Shown here one piece after another: positions 22,467-34,966 of a stretch of DNA of 64,000 nt. The stretch lies in NCBI GenBank assembly GCA_009193035.1, contig SWDT01000066.1, positions 372,001 to 436,000 of the forward strand, written 5' to 3'. Numbering within the stretch: the first letter of the stretch is position 1; each line of letters begins with the position of its first letter. This DNA is from Halicephalobus mephisto. Taxonomy: Eukaryota; Nematoda; Chromadorea; Rhabditida; Panagrolaimidae. The notes beneath the pieces are model-generated. The model was not told the DNA's origin and did not search any database. It saw only the letters and a program-made list of their open reading frames with translations. Both the position numbers and the translations under genes were made by a program.

Positions 22467-23648
22467 ATGTGTTTCATTTCTTATGAAAATCCCAGTAACT
22501 ATATTGACAGTAACATCGTTGTCGACGGAGATCACTGGATAATCGGGGTCATTGCCATCATTTTGACAGTGGTAGGCTTATTTTCGGCCTTGATTGTTGT
22601 GTATCTGGTACTGAAGTCAAACCACATGCAATGCAGCTTCGGATATTTCAACTTCTGTCACGCCGTAGGATCCATAGCTAACATTCTAAGTTTTACTTTC
22701 TTCACAGGAATCTTGGCTTTTATGTGAGTTTTTATTTTCTTCATCAATAATCATCTATTTTAGAAATCCGTCTTCTTGTCTACTCCCAGGATTCGGGTGG
22801 TGGACCGGGGCCATCCACAAGCTCTCGACCAGTCTTCAGTTCTTTACCTACGCCCTCATCGGTTTCAACAGACTTTTCGCTGTTTTTTATCCGCTTTATT
22901 TTGACAATGTTTTTTCCCGACGTCATGGAATAATGCTCTGTGTTATTTCATGGGTCATGGCAGCAATTCTTAATGTGCCGTATTTTTTCATACGTAAGCT
23001 CCTTATCCAGTACAGTAATTCAACAACAATTCAGATCCTTTTCAATTGAATTTCGACATTTCTCAATACCAGTTTCAATTCACGAGTCCAGATCTTCCTG
23101 GTTTTGTCAAGGATTACGACTATGTCTTGTTCACTGTCATGAACGTCTTCGTGAGGGCCGTTGTGGCCGCCATCGATCTCAATTGCATGGTCAAGTTGAG
23201 AAGACTAGCTAAAGGTGTCCCTATTACTCCCGTCTTCATAACAAAACAAACTTTCAGAATGCGCCGATTCTGGAGCTTCTCACTGTGCTGTGAAGAAGAA
23301 TGTCCGTCGAGACATGATGTTCGTCCTCCAGAGTTGTGCCAACACTTGCATTCACATTCCTCTGCTGATCTTTTCTTTAACAGGGAATATTGTAACGAAC
23401 AATAGACTGGAATCCTACTTCAAGTTTAGTTTCCCTGATCAATGTGGAATTACCGTCGACATGTAAACCTAACTAGTACTCTCCTAACCTAATACCCTGT
23501 TTTCAGCATCATCATAGCCTTATTCAGTATAGTCACTGCCAAAGTCAAGCTCCTGCCCGCCAAAAAAACGTTTTTCACCCCGATCTCTACCGTTTCTAAT
23601 TCCGAAAAGTTTATCGAACGGATGTGGCATCGGTTATCACTAAAGTAA
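22467..23648 (+). CDS. Srx-type serpentine (7TM) chemoreceptor
   Basis: Likely chemosensory G-protein-coupled receptor of the nematode Srx family. Five exons (22467-22723, 22764-22993, 23035-23214, 23258-23462, 23507-23648) join in phase to 337 residues, the usual size. Seven hydrophobic segments can be followed, beginning WIIGVIAIILTVVGLFSALI. CSFGYFNFCHAVGSIANIL in TM2 and IGFNRLFAVFYPLYFDNVFS after TM3 (the NRxxAxFxPxxY motif) are Srx hallmarks. The C-terminal tail is basic and short (KFIERMWHRLSLK). All introns are short, splice phases match, and there is no internal stop, so the gene looks functional. The family assignment to Srx over neighbouring serpentine families is from motif memory. 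Confidence 0.85.
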
Positions 23649-23780
23649 CCGAAATAAAAATAACAAATACAAACCCTAATCAAGATCAATACTCTTCGAA
23701 AAATTTGTGTTATTATTGAATAGAAATAAAGCTAACAAATATGGCAACCCGTTAAATTAAAATAAGACCCGTAAACAAGA

Positions 23781-24264
23781 TCACTTTGAAAGTTGAAGGG
23801 GACTCGAAGTACGATCGCTGATATTGAGCTTATCCATCATGATGGCAGCCAACGACTCTTCTTCTGAAGATGGAGCAGAACTCGGAAGAATGCCTTCTTT
23901 CATGAGTTTCCTTCTAGCACGTTCTCTGAGACCTTGATGAGGATCAAGTGGAGAATCTTCGTCGGAAGACGACCTATTGGACACAGGAGATGAGGACCCG
24001 TTTCTGAACATCTCAGGATTGCGGAGATGAGGAGGCACGTAGGCATTTCTTTCTTTCAACTTGGATACTTGTCTTTGTTGAGATTGAACAACTCTGTCTT
24101 TCTTCGTCAGAGCGATAGCCTTGTCGTATTCATCTCTGAAAAGGTTTTGAGTAAGATAAACAAAGCTGGATTGAATGAAAACAAACTTACCTCTCAATCT
24201 GATTCCTGATAATACACTTAAGAAAACCATGGTCTTTGTTTAAACGAGGGGGTCTGGAACTCAT
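23781..24264 (-). CDS. UPF0561 (C2orf68-like) protein
   Basis: Exons 24264-24191 and 24135-23781 join in phase to 142 residues. The start region LNKDHGFLKCIIRNQIERDEYDKA aligns by eye with the conserved DMNHGFVxHIRRNQIARDDYDK block of animal UPF0561/C2orf68 proteins. The rest is polar: KERNAYVPPHLRNPEMF, a serine-rich acidic stretch, then ERARRKLMKEGIL, comparable to the C-terminal helix of that family. Molecular function of the family is not known to me. It is convergent with the Srx receptor (132 bp between stops). The frame is single and the intron short, so the gene model is solid even though the role is not. Confidence 0.75.
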
Positions 24265-27200
24265 CTTGCTACCCGCTTAAAAATAACAACTAATATATGT
24301 AAGTTTATGAGGTGAATGGAAACACGTCAAAAACGATGGGAAAAATGAAAAGTGCTTATCTGCATATGAATTATAATGGGGGTGATCATACATCGGCAGA
24401 GAAAACGGGGCATTTTGCATTACATGACAGAGACAGGTTACTTCCGGAATTCAGCGGGAAAAGGGAATAAATCACACTTATGTACAATGGAGATAAAACA
24501 GTACGATTAAATTACGTCAAAATTCAGAAACAAGGATCCGGAACAATGCAAAATATATGTAATACTATTCATACTAGAATAAAGCATGGAAGCGAGACCT
24601 CGTCGACGAGTAACCGGTCCGCGCGCACCGGAACACTGAATTCTTCACTTTGTCTTTCTCTTTCTTTTCACAATCACTTTGATGAAAAGAAAGACGCCTG
24701 AGGAGCTGCAGGGAGAAATACCTCTTGATTCAACGAGCGAAACAGGAAGGAAGTAAATAAAAGTTTGTCCAACTGGTCAGAAACAACTTCCGGATCTCTT
24801 CACTTCGCCGAGAACGAACCTCACTTGCATCCGAGAGAAAAACGCGGAGATTTTTGCAGGAAAAAGAAACATCGAGGATCAACATCGCAAAATAAACTAA
24901 ATCAGTGTCATTAATTTCGCAATAGAAGCGAGGGAGGATAGACGCCAAAACCGATTCCCGGAAAGAGAAAAAGTACAAAATTGACCAGCTGACTGGCAGG
25001 AAATACCCAGGTACAGCAAATCGGGTCTGGATGTTCTCTCGGACATCACGTCCAATGCGGATCTCGTTCTTCAACTTTAACGCGTTAGTACTGTATTCTG
25101 TCTTCTTGCAAAGTGATAATTAGAGCTGACGTAATTTGCAATTACACTTTTTGTTGGAATTGTAGCTATATCTAGCTAACCATGGCAACAACGATCACGA
25201 GTCCGTTTTTCAGATTTGTAAAATTTATAAATGTACTTTAGGAGATGTTTAGCATTACTATAATTGCACTTTTGACAAGAGGACATTGCACAAGAATCAG
25301 CTGCAATGGAACAAGTTGACCAGGTGCTGCTTTAATTGGCCAGTGGCTTTACTATTAGTCCGAAGTCGGCTTTGGTCTTAATTTCAAGGTATGTCCCAAA
25401 GGTCAGAACACAGCCACATTCTCAAGTTAGTCGCCGTGGAGTTGAAAGTCGAGGAATATTAAAATTCTCGTGGAAAATTACAACATCGTACGTTTTGGGT
25501 TTTGTATTTCGTCTTGAGAAATGTCTGTTTCTAATGCGTAATGTTTTACCGAGTATTTTCAGTAATTTAAATATTTGTTTGTATTTTATTATTCGATTTT
25601 GCCGTTTTTATGGTGAAAAGTAATATGAAGTTAAGAATTAATTTCCCGAAACAGAACTCTTTCGAAATAGATAAAATCAATTTCGGGACAGAACGCCAAC
25701 GTCTCAAAACCGGCTCTGCGATAAAGACAAATCATTAGAATTTCACGGAATTGTTTTCAAATTTATATTTTTGATACCAAGAGAAATAGCACTTTAGTCG
25801 AGTCTAACGAATAAGCACATGAAAATCCACCAAGTACTTATTAGGAAAGGCGATTTAAAGAGCAACTTTTTCTGGGACTTTCTGTACTTTCCGAAATACT
25901 CCTGACCGATTTGCGGCCTTGATGATTCCCAGCAATGTGCTGTACGTTACTTTTAAAATTAACAATTAGAAATTCTTTCTTTCACGCTCACCTCAATTTC
26001 CTGTTTATACTGTACCATAAATTTTTATTCTTCTCCTACTGGAACCTGAATGGGTTCACTCAGAAAGAAAACAAATTCCTCCAAAATTGGCTCGTTAACA
26101 AGATTGCGTCTTTTCAACCCCAGACCGAAACCGCATTGTCAAACTCTCTTCTTTTGATGGATAATGAGAGATCAAGATTACTCAAGTCAGTTTGATTACT
26201 GAGCGGTCCTTTTGAGTTATCTCGTTTGCAATCTCCCGATCGGGATTCATGACTTTTATTGGGCCTGCCTAACCTTCGATCTCGGCCTTCGTGAAAAACG
26301 CTGATTAAATTCCCCATTTCGACTTGTTTGCATTGGGGACCCACTGATAAGCCGACTGTCAACTTGGAAGTTCTCGAATGTCATCGTTTTCGTACAGGTA
26401 GAGTGGTAATTAATTTAGATCGAAAGTTGAAGTTCTCAAGGTCATTTTGTAATCAATAAAACGTTGGGAAATTCACGCACATTATCAGTTTCGGTGTTTT
26501 TGTGCACTTAATTGACCTGTCAATATGCCCTAATCCTTGGACATAATTTTTTTGAAATTCGTCCTCTAGGTACATTCCTGGTCCGATTAGTCTCTAAGTC
26601 GCTTGTTTGGAATGACCGAGAGTGACCCAATCTTTCCAATTTACACTCACTTGAACTGCTTCAGAAAAAGTCAAGAGCCAGAGGCAGCTTACTTTTTCGC
26701 GTGGTCCCCTCAACTAAAGACAAACAAAATTTGATTTAAAAATGGCTAATTGTACTTTCTCTTTGTTCTAAATCCTCAATTTGGTGAGCACCTTGTTTTT
26801 GTCTCCTTTGTTCGGGACACTCTCGATTCAGTCTTGACAGTTCATTCTTGAAAAATTTATTTCGAGCAATATCTTTAGTTTGGAGTGAATGTCATCATGA
26901 ATTCGATGACTACTTTTTACTTTTTCTCTGAGGAAATCCTCCCAACTTGATTTCTACTACGACCTTTTTACCTTGTTTTAGGTCTGAAATATTTATCCGA
27001 GCTTAATCCCACGGGATTTAGGTTTTGCAATAGAGATGACGAAATTTGTTAATGACTCCAAAAGGGGAGTCATTCACCACAGGTTATAAAAAGATTTTCT
27101 GTGTGTTGAATATGTGAGAACAGTTCTTGAAGAAGGTCCTGTTGTGGGGATTTCTTTCAGAGAACTCTAGATAACTAGTGATTAATTACTGGGGATTAAT

Positions 27201-29689
27201 AATATCACCGGATTTCAACGCGATACAAACCTGAATAATGTCCAAAAAATGGTTTTTGGGATTTGTCGAACACTATCTGTCTTTTCCCCATTGATTTAAT
27301 ATTGGATGATGTGTGGAAAGTTAGAATTTGAGGGTTTTCCGGATGTTATTAGATTTCAGTCTTTTGTTGACATTTTGATTATTGTAAATCAATCAGAACC
27401 CATGGAACTCATTCTGTACTTTCTGTCATAGATAACAGTCGTGACATCTAAAAATTTGAATTTTCGAAATACTATCCAAAGTTTTGCTGTTGACGTTGTG
27501 TACTGGAAAATTAGGATAGCGCTCCCAAAATCCTAAAATCGATGTTTCCAATCGTTATCAGTTTGTTTTTCTTACTCAATCTCCCGTTTCAATCGTCGAT
27601 GCCAAACTTGAACAGATTGAAATCTCCTTTTCGGACCCTGGGAGAACTAGCACTCGATCCATTTGTCTACCTGTCAGAGATCGTTATTATATCGACTGAT
27701 TTAACTTCGAATAGTCTTCGGACTATCGCTTTTTGATCAGACAGGAGCCGCAGACTTTCTTCCTTTCAAGGAGAGCGATAAGCAATCTCTGCTGAACACA
27801 AAGGGGGAGGGACTCATTACCATCAACCAGGACAGTTTTCCAACTGGAAAACAAAATTCCTCTCCATGAATAAACTAAGATTGTTTTTTATTTTTCCAAA
27901 CAGAATCAACCGTGGGACTCGTGAATAATATTATTTATTCCTGATCGATTAACAAATCCTCTTCAATTGATCGGGCCTAAAACGAATTGTTGTTTGTCCC
28001 ACTAACTGTCACCAAATTTTATTTTTACAATCAATCCAAAAATGGTTGTAAATTATTCTCCTCCTTACCTTGAGAGAAAGAGATACTAATCACAATAACC
28101 TTCATTCCTTATTTGCCTTCTCGTCAGTGTCAGGTTTTCCTTTCTAATGATTGCGGTTATCCCGGTCATTTTTGCGGGCATGACAAAGTCGGAATTTTTT
28201 CAGATAACGGAGAAGGAATCGAGCTAGTTCTGTACTATTCCCATACCTATTGGGCTTGGAGTCTCGTGAAGCTGGTGATTTAGCTGTATGAGTGTTTTGA
28301 GGACTTCATAAAGCTAGGTTACCAGAGCTACGAGGATTCAGAGCGATTTTTATTCTGTTTGTGGAGCATACGAAGGCAATCTACTGAATTTAGGTAAGTT
28401 CATCAAAGGATTAACCTAATCGTTGTCTAGGAAATAAGCATATAGAAAGATAACGTGAAATTGGATAATGACTGGGAGTTGCAATGTTTTGGTTTTCTCA
28501 GACACTATCCAAGTTTTTCCCATTGCCAACTCCATCGGGTAAATCCAGATAGTATCCAAGGAATGCCCAAGTTCCCTTCCCTAAGCACTATCCACCTTTG
28601 CACCAGTACTTTCTCCAGCTGAAGTGCGAAGTAGTATCCTTCGAGTTTATTAACCTCGTTCGAAATTCCCGTCTTCAGAATCCCAACCACTGTCTAATCG
28701 ATCAATCATTTCCCGTCTTGCTTCAAGTTGAAAAACTAAAAACTTTCGCAAATTGATGAACTACCCAATAAAGAAAGACGGAAGACAAATTTGCTCAAGC
28801 CTCAAGGACAAACCTGATTTGTTTGAAAAAAGTGTAAAGCCTCTGCAATTCATCAAGGTTGCTCTGTCGACAGAATTTGGATGTAAACATTGGTAGAAAT
28901 TTGAACAGTTAACAGGGATAAGGTTTGGAGGGTTGAGTTTATGCGGTGGAAATAAAATGTACATAATTTATTTGATTACGCAATAAACGGGATTTTTGTT
29001 GATGAAAAGACAAGAACAGACTTAAAAGTGATTAACAAAAACGATTTTGGGATTGTCTAGATACCATTGGACTTTATCTAATAGAACAGTCAGTGGAAAG
29101 CATCTAGAAATCCAAAAATGGTGCTTCTAAGTCACTATCTATGTTTAAATCAATGAGGAAATTTATTTTATAAATGCTCCTTTAAAACCGGAAACTTTCG
29201 CAAATCATCGTGACTGATTCCTACCATCTCCTTTTTCCAAACATTCATCTATTGAGTTCAAATTCAACTCTCACTGTCGGTCAGTGAAATCCATCAGTTC
29301 GTAAAAAACAGTTTTTGTGAGAGCCACCCGGAGCCAGAGGCACCCAGAGCATTCCGTCCCTTGTGTGTGCATTTCTACGTCCGGGCGTTGTCGTTTTTTG
29401 TCTGGTCCGTCCTTTGTCGAGGAACGCTGCCACGGACGTCTCGAGCCACGAACTGTGGCTGTTTTTTCGAAGGACGTTCATAAAAACTCGGGCTTGGACT
29501 TGTCTGGGTATTCACAAACAAACTGGCTTTCATCGCGCGTGATTTGCTTCGAAATCGAATAAATTGCGATATATCTCCGTGTTCATATATGAATTTCACC
29601 AAGAAACGACTTTTAGGCTAACGTGAGTCGATTGCGTCTACGGGTAGCGTCTTCCAACCTCGACTTGCATGAAGCCTCAATAATGGACT
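24265..29689. other. 5.4-kb gene-poor region upstream of lin-41
   Basis: No gene I can support. It contains several dispersed inverted-repeat copies (for example 27230-27290 and 28501-28595) and two weak coding-like islands: 24730-25074 (-) and 26114-26362 (-), the latter with an internal MGNLISVF start that resembles an N-myristoylation site and a donor-like CGAAG|gttagg. Because lin-41 is tightly staged, this stretch is the natural place for its regulatory DNA, but I see no named element. Confidence 0.4.
28501..28595. repeat. dispersed inverted repeat, two or more units
   Basis: Contains gacactatccaag, then agatagtatccaagg, then gcactatccacc, alternating orientation at about 45-bp spacing. 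Same family as units at 16.9, 18.7-18.9, 32.9, 46.9, 48.8 and 49.6 kb. Confidence 0.6.
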
Positions 29690-32600
29690 ATGATGAACGG
29701 ACATCATGCTCCCAATAATAATCCCCAGCCAATTCCCCTGTTTCAGTTGCCACTCATGGGGACTCCTCCTTTCATCCATCAGCAGAACCATCGACGACAA
29801 GGAGGCTACCATCCGCCCTCCATCCAGCGGATGATGTCGGCAGACATCGCTAGAGGATATTCTGGAGAGACTAGCGGAAGCAGTGGGGTTGGAAGCAACA
29901 CTAGTACTAACTCTGGGAACGGTGGTCCACATAAAGGGAGCTATTTCAATCAACGGAAGCATCCCAAAGTCTCTGATAAGCATGTTTGTGTTGTTTGCAA
30001 TGAACTCTATCCTGTTGAGCAACTCACGCAGGTCGCTTGTGGTCATAGGTAAGTGATTCCTGATGTATGGATGCATTGTTGGACAACTGCTTATTGTGAC
30101 TACCTTTGTGGTGATTTTCGATATATGAAAGTCAACTTTCAGACTCTGCATTCAATGCCTAAGCATCCCGCCGTCCAACGGTGGACTAATTCAACAACAA
30201 CAGTTCGATAGATGCCCTGTTTGCACCCCAACCATGTACATCTTTTCTGGAAATAACCTACGTGATGCCTTCAACAGCGAGACCTCTTCCCCAATCTTCG
30301 GAGTCAGTGCTCCGCTTGCTTCGGCCTCTGTCAAGTTGAACTCCTTCGACAACTACAATATCTGGGAACCTCTTCCTCTAACTACCCAAGAAAGATCTAA
30401 CTCGTTCGGACGAGGAGAAGTCGATGTTACCCGTCCCCCTACTGGGATTCTGAATCCATCTGGAAGCTTCCCGAACATCCATCAAGCCCAGATAAGAAGG
30501 AATAACAACAGCTCTAGAAACTCCCTGGCTACTCAGAAACCGATCCAGCTTCAATATGGAAATAACAGTGAGATGAAGACTCAAAAGTGCACCAGCTGCG
30601 ATGAAAGAAGCTCTGTGATCGCTCATTGTCTAGATTGCAGTGAATTTCTTTGTGCTGCCTGTGTTCTTGCCCACGCAAGAGTCAAGTTAACCAAAGAACA
30701 CAAGATCCAAATGATCAGGGAGACTGTAGTCAATGTGAACACCTCATCTAGATCGCATAGTGACTCAGCCTCAATCAAGGCAGATTCAGAAAGTCCCAAT
30801 TCGTGCACCGGAAACTCGATCACTTCCTTGACTTCTTGTCCTGACCACGATTTAGCGTTTGTTGCAGTTTGTTCGACTTGTGGAGGTCCAAATCTCTGTG
30901 TCCGATGTCTTCAACTGCATTCTGGCCACCAATTGAAAGTTCTGCCAATTTCCGAGAATCAATCCCAAGTCGCTCTCAAAAGACTCGTAATGGATTCCAA
31001 GAACGTCCAAAGGTCCATGGAAGATGCCCTCGAAGGTGTCAAGAGAATGGTCGAAAGAGTGGAAGCTTCCGTTCAAGCAGTCGTCGGAGAAATGAGATCT
31101 GTCATCCATCTGCATATATCTACACTTGAAGAGAGGAAACGTGATCTCCTTCAGAGAATTGACCGGATTCACCAATCCAAAATTCTGGCTTTGAAACAGC
31201 AAAACGAGAAGATTCTGGAGAAAATGAGTGCTTTAGAACGAGGAGTAGCTTTCAGTGAACAACTTTGTTTGGAGAACTCCGGATCGGAGCAGGACTATCT
31301 CGACTGCTATGAGAACCTTCTCAAGCTCCATAGTGAACACTTCGTCCCTCTCGTTCCAACAGCTAATGATTCCATCAAATTGAAGTCCTGTAACCCCGAT
31401 CTCCTGACTGAGTTGAAACTGCTCGGCCAAGTGGACAGCGGTCTCGACCCGAAGACGACTTTCCTCATTGGAACGAGATTCAAACGGGCCATTTCTGGAA
31501 GACCATACGTGGTCAACATCCAGATGAGAGATGTCAATGGAGACCCAGTAAGTAAAGAATCTCGAGAACAGGGAGGGGAGTTCATAGCTACCCTCTATGG
31601 TCCCCTCTCAGGGGGTCAAGCCACTCTCCAACACGCCGAAATTGTGGACAGAGAAGGAGGGGTCTGTTCTCTCATGTTCACTCCGAAAAAAGTAGGACCG
31701 TACAAACTCAACATCTCCTACTGCCAGGTCCCCATCAATGGATGTCCTACGGAAGTTACAGTGTGCTCAGGAAGGGATTACAAAGATGCCCAGCAGTTGG
31801 GACAGAAGTTCTCCTTTGGAAAGGAAGGATCTGGAGACGGAGAGTTCTCTCGGCCTTGGGGCATCTGTTGTGATCTCAAAGGAAGGATTCTGGTGGCAGA
31901 CAGATCTAATCATCGGATCCAGATCTTTGATACCAGAGGGAACTTTTTATCCAAGTTCGGTGAGCGAGGAAGTCGACATGGAGAATTCAACAGACCTGCT
32001 GGGATTTGTGTTAATCCATCGGTAAGACGAAGAAACATGGTTTATTTGATTAATTATGTCTTTAGAACCACATCATCGTTGCTGACAAGGACAACCACAG
32101 AATCCAAGTCTTTTACGATGACGGTAGATTCAGTCATACTTTTGGATCTCGTGGCTGCTCCCAAGGATCCTTCAATTACCCTTGGGGAGTGGCGACCAAC
32201 AACAATTACGAAATCGCTGTCACCGATACCAGAAATCATCGAATTCAGATCTTCACTGCTAGCGGAACTCTTCAGAGAATCTGCACAATTGATGTGGGAG
32301 TAAAAAGGTCTCCTTCGTCCCCTCGGGGCATATGCTTCCTCCCCGAGAACGAGTTAGTTGTGAGTGACTTCAACACCCATCGACTCGCCGTCGTCAACGC
32401 TCAAGGAGAAAGTCGGTTCTTTGGACTCGAAGGAACAGCTCCAGGGTTCTTCCATCGACCTCAAGGAATAGCCATCGATCCAGATGGACTGGTCCTTGTC
32501 TGTGACTCTAGATCGAACAGAATCCAGGTCCTGAATCTCTACGATCTGACTGTAGTCGCCGTCTTTGGCAACGACGTCAAGTACCCCAAGACAGATCCTA

Positions 32601-32794
32601 CAGAGCTGGTCACTGAGAAGATGACGGAAACCAGTCTCTTCCGCCAGGTTCAGTCAGATGATTTGACCCCTCCAGAAGGTTCAACCAAACCATCGGGAGT
32701 GAACCTACTCGAACATCCTATGGATGTAGCCATCTCTCCAGAAGGCCTAGTCTATGTCGTCGATTTTGGCAACAATTGTATCCGCGTATATTAG
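29690..32794 (+). CDS. lin-41: LIN-41/TRIM71, RING-B-box-filamin-NHL protein
   Basis: RNA-binding TRIM-NHL regulator; in C. elegans it is the main let-7 target that controls larval-to-adult timing and oocyte development. Exons 29690-30048, 30143-32021 and 32066-32794 join in phase to 988 residues. Order: low-complexity N-terminus, RING split by the first intron (CVVCNELYPVEQLTQVACGH, then CIQCL and RCPVC), B-box 1 (CTSCDERSSVIAHCLDC), B-box 2 (CPDHDLAFVAVCSTC), a long coiled coil (about 250-340), a filamin/Ig domain ending KKVGPYKLNISYCQVPI, and six NHL repeats (FSRPWGICCDLKGRILVADR, FNRPAGICVNP and so on) ending NNCIRVY. The full set of domains in this order is specific to LIN-41/TRIM71 among TRIM-NHL proteins. 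The zinc ligands of all three fingers are present. Its 3' UTR carries let-7-complementary sites (see separate entries), confirming the identity. Confidence 0.96.
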
Positions 32795-32856
32795 TCTTTT
32801 TTGAATAGTGAGACAGACTCGCTTTGATTGGGGTTGAGTGTTACTCTGTTGTGAAC

Positions 32857-32992
32857 TTGGATAGTGTTTCAAAAGAACGATTTTTGAAATTTTTCGGGCA
32901 CTATCCAAGTTTTTCAATAGGACATTCGATTGAAAGTATTTGGATAGTGTTCAGCAAACCCCAAAAATTGTTTTTCTGGATACAATCCAAGT
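32857..32992. repeat. dispersed inverted repeat, two units in the lin-41 3' UTR
   Basis: Unit 1 is ttggatagtg...cactatccaag (32857-32909), unit 2 tggatagtgttc...acaatccaag (32940-32992). Both lie in the presumed 3' UTR between the lin-41 stop and the let-7 sites, and would form stems in the mRNA. Confidence 0.65.
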
Positions 32993-33084
32993 ATTTAATG
33001 GTTCTTTACCTTTAAGACAGCAACTCCACTCCCTGATCGAAGCAAATTTGTCGAGCTCTGCATCAACTCATATTTTTGCCTCTT

Positions 33085-33107
33085 TTATACAACCGATCCA
33101 CCTCTCA
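33085..33107 (+). promoter_or_regulatory. let-7-complementary site 1 in lin-41 3' UTR
   Basis: TTATACAACC pairs with the 3' half of let-7 (nucleotides 11-20) and CACCTC with its seed region apart from one mismatch. Distance from the other two sites is about 52 bp, so it may act alone or be weaker. Confidence 0.65.
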
Positions 33108-33158
33108 TCCCCTAGCCTTTCTCTTTAAAAAGTGGCTGGATTCATTAGAACCTGGCCC

Positions 33159-33182
33159 ACTATACAACCGTTTGAAACCTCA
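33159..33182 (+). promoter_or_regulatory. let-7-complementary site 2 in lin-41 3' UTR
   Basis: ACTATACAACC is a perfect 11-nt complement to let-7 nucleotides 11-21; after an 7-nt bulge ACCTCA pairs with seed nucleotides 1-6. Confidence 0.8.
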
Positions 33183-33209
33183 ACTATTAAATAGCTTGCT
33201 CCTAATCCT

Positions 33210-33230
33210 TTATACAACCGTTCCACCTCA
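33210..33230 (+). promoter_or_regulatory. let-7-complementary site 3 in lin-41 3' UTR
   Basis: TTATACAACCGTTC then CACCTCA, almost the C. elegans LCS1 sequence as I remember it. It starts 27 nt after site 2, the same spacer reported for the two C. elegans sites. A poly(A) signal AATAAA follows at 33488. Confidence 0.85.
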
Positions 33231-33510
33231 GCTTTTATTTTTAATTGGTTCCCGAAAGTGTAATTGTAAAGTTTTTGTCTTTTGCTCCGCTGTTATGATC
33301 ACCCAAGTCTGTTGTCACTTTGTTATTCCGTGGTCAGTATCCCGAGTGATTCGAAACAAATCTGGTTCAACCAAACCTGTTACAAAATCCTCAGTGAACT
33401 CTTAGAATGAACAATCAAGAGTAGCTGGTTAATTTACTGCTTGTCAAATTATTTGAACCTTAGCGTCGAGCAAAGCAGTTTAATCTAAATAAATAAGAGG
33501 TAAACTAGAG

Positions 33511-34966
33511 TTCAGAACTCAGAGCATTCTGTAAACTACATTGCACTTTGGTACTAGTCAATCGGAATTCTATAGCAGAGTCTTGTGAACTGTTAACACG
33601 AGTTCGGTGTGTTCATTGGTCTCCCTGATGTAGAGGCAAGTTGGAACACATTCAGTAGACTGGAAATTGGTTGCGAAATATTACTCGATGTAAAATACGA
33701 CAAAAGAACTTACGTCCTCTCATGGTTCTGCATCTCAGTATCGGATTATAGCATCCGGCTGTATTTTTAAAGGAGTTAGTACAGTCATCTTGGCAGTCTT
33801 GAATACGGTTTGTAGAGAATAATTGAAGCCAAATGTCGTTGTGTTGGGGTCGATATCATGAGACAGCCAGTGGGATATTAAAAACGAGTAACGAAAGAGG
33901 AAATAAATCATAATCAAGTCAAAGGTCCTATTGAAATAAATCAAATTTGAATAAACTCAAGCATCTCGAATCATTCGGTTTATTCGTAATCCCATCGACA
34001 TATAACTTGAGCATCGCCGCCAAGCTGGAGTTCGATTTGTTCCGAGGTCTCCTCGACGAGGTGAGCCTTTTTGTTTATGGTTATATATAAATTCATTCAC
34101 TTCCCATTTGTCCTTTTTATTCTCATAGAAAAAATCATATTTCGGGCATTTTAAACATCGTTCCAGAGCCCATCCTCACCTTCCTGCTGATAATGGAAAT
34201 GATTCACCACTTATTCTACATCGACCTTTTTTCCTTTTCACACCGCTGAGGATGCCATTCCCTTTGTCCTACTAACCAGACTTGTCTCTATTTATTAGTT
34301 TTCGTCTCGAAACTCCTGCTCCGTCTTCAGCGTAATTGGCGCCGTCTCATTGATTTCAATTTCGATTATTGAAGCTCTCCATTGGGCTTTGTTGCTTCTT
34401 TACACTGAATTCCGCCAAATTTCGCGCCAGAACAAATTGTTAGCTCCATATGGCATGTCTCGAGAACACAATTGGTAGGCAAATGTCTATTTGGCAGCAA
34501 GCTCGCGGACTTTTCCTCCCGACTCTGTCTCTATCCATGCCTGCAGTCTCGTCTCGTGTTTTCATATATGAAATATTGCATTTGTCCACTTTTAAACCCT
34601 TTATCTTTACGTGTATCGGTTTTTAGGTCGTGTGGAGAGCTGTTTCTTGTCTTTACCTTGAGAGACACGCGTCCGTCTGCTCAAATTTTTTTGACTTTGC
34701 TTGTCATCTTTTGCACTTGATTTGAATTTTTTTTGAATTTCCGTTTGTCATTTTATCGTTCCCCTATCTGTTCGATATTGATTTAAACAGGGCATTGTAT
34801 GTATTGATTGTGTGTAACGTTTCAGGCGACCGGGCTCTTGAGCCAAGGTCCTGCTTCCCAAGACGGATCTCCCAACGTTTCGACTGCTGATCATTTCCTT
34901 TCTTTTGTGACGGCATTTATTGCCGTCTATTTTGGGATTTTAATCTTGTGCTTATTGCATCGTAAG
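33511..34966. other. region between lin-41 and ppfr-1 with possible leader exons
   Basis: Two coding-like stretches on the plus strand could be upstream ppfr-1 exons: one ending at 34060 (…KLEFDLFRGLLDE|gtgagc) and one starting at 34826 after cgtttcag. They join in phase 0 and run into the ATG at 34967, adding a hydrophobic segment (FLSFVTAFIAVYFGILILCLL). On the minus strand 33735-33900 one frame encodes a cysteine-rich peptide (IQDCQDDCTNSFKNTAGC). None of these is certain. Confidence 0.3.
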
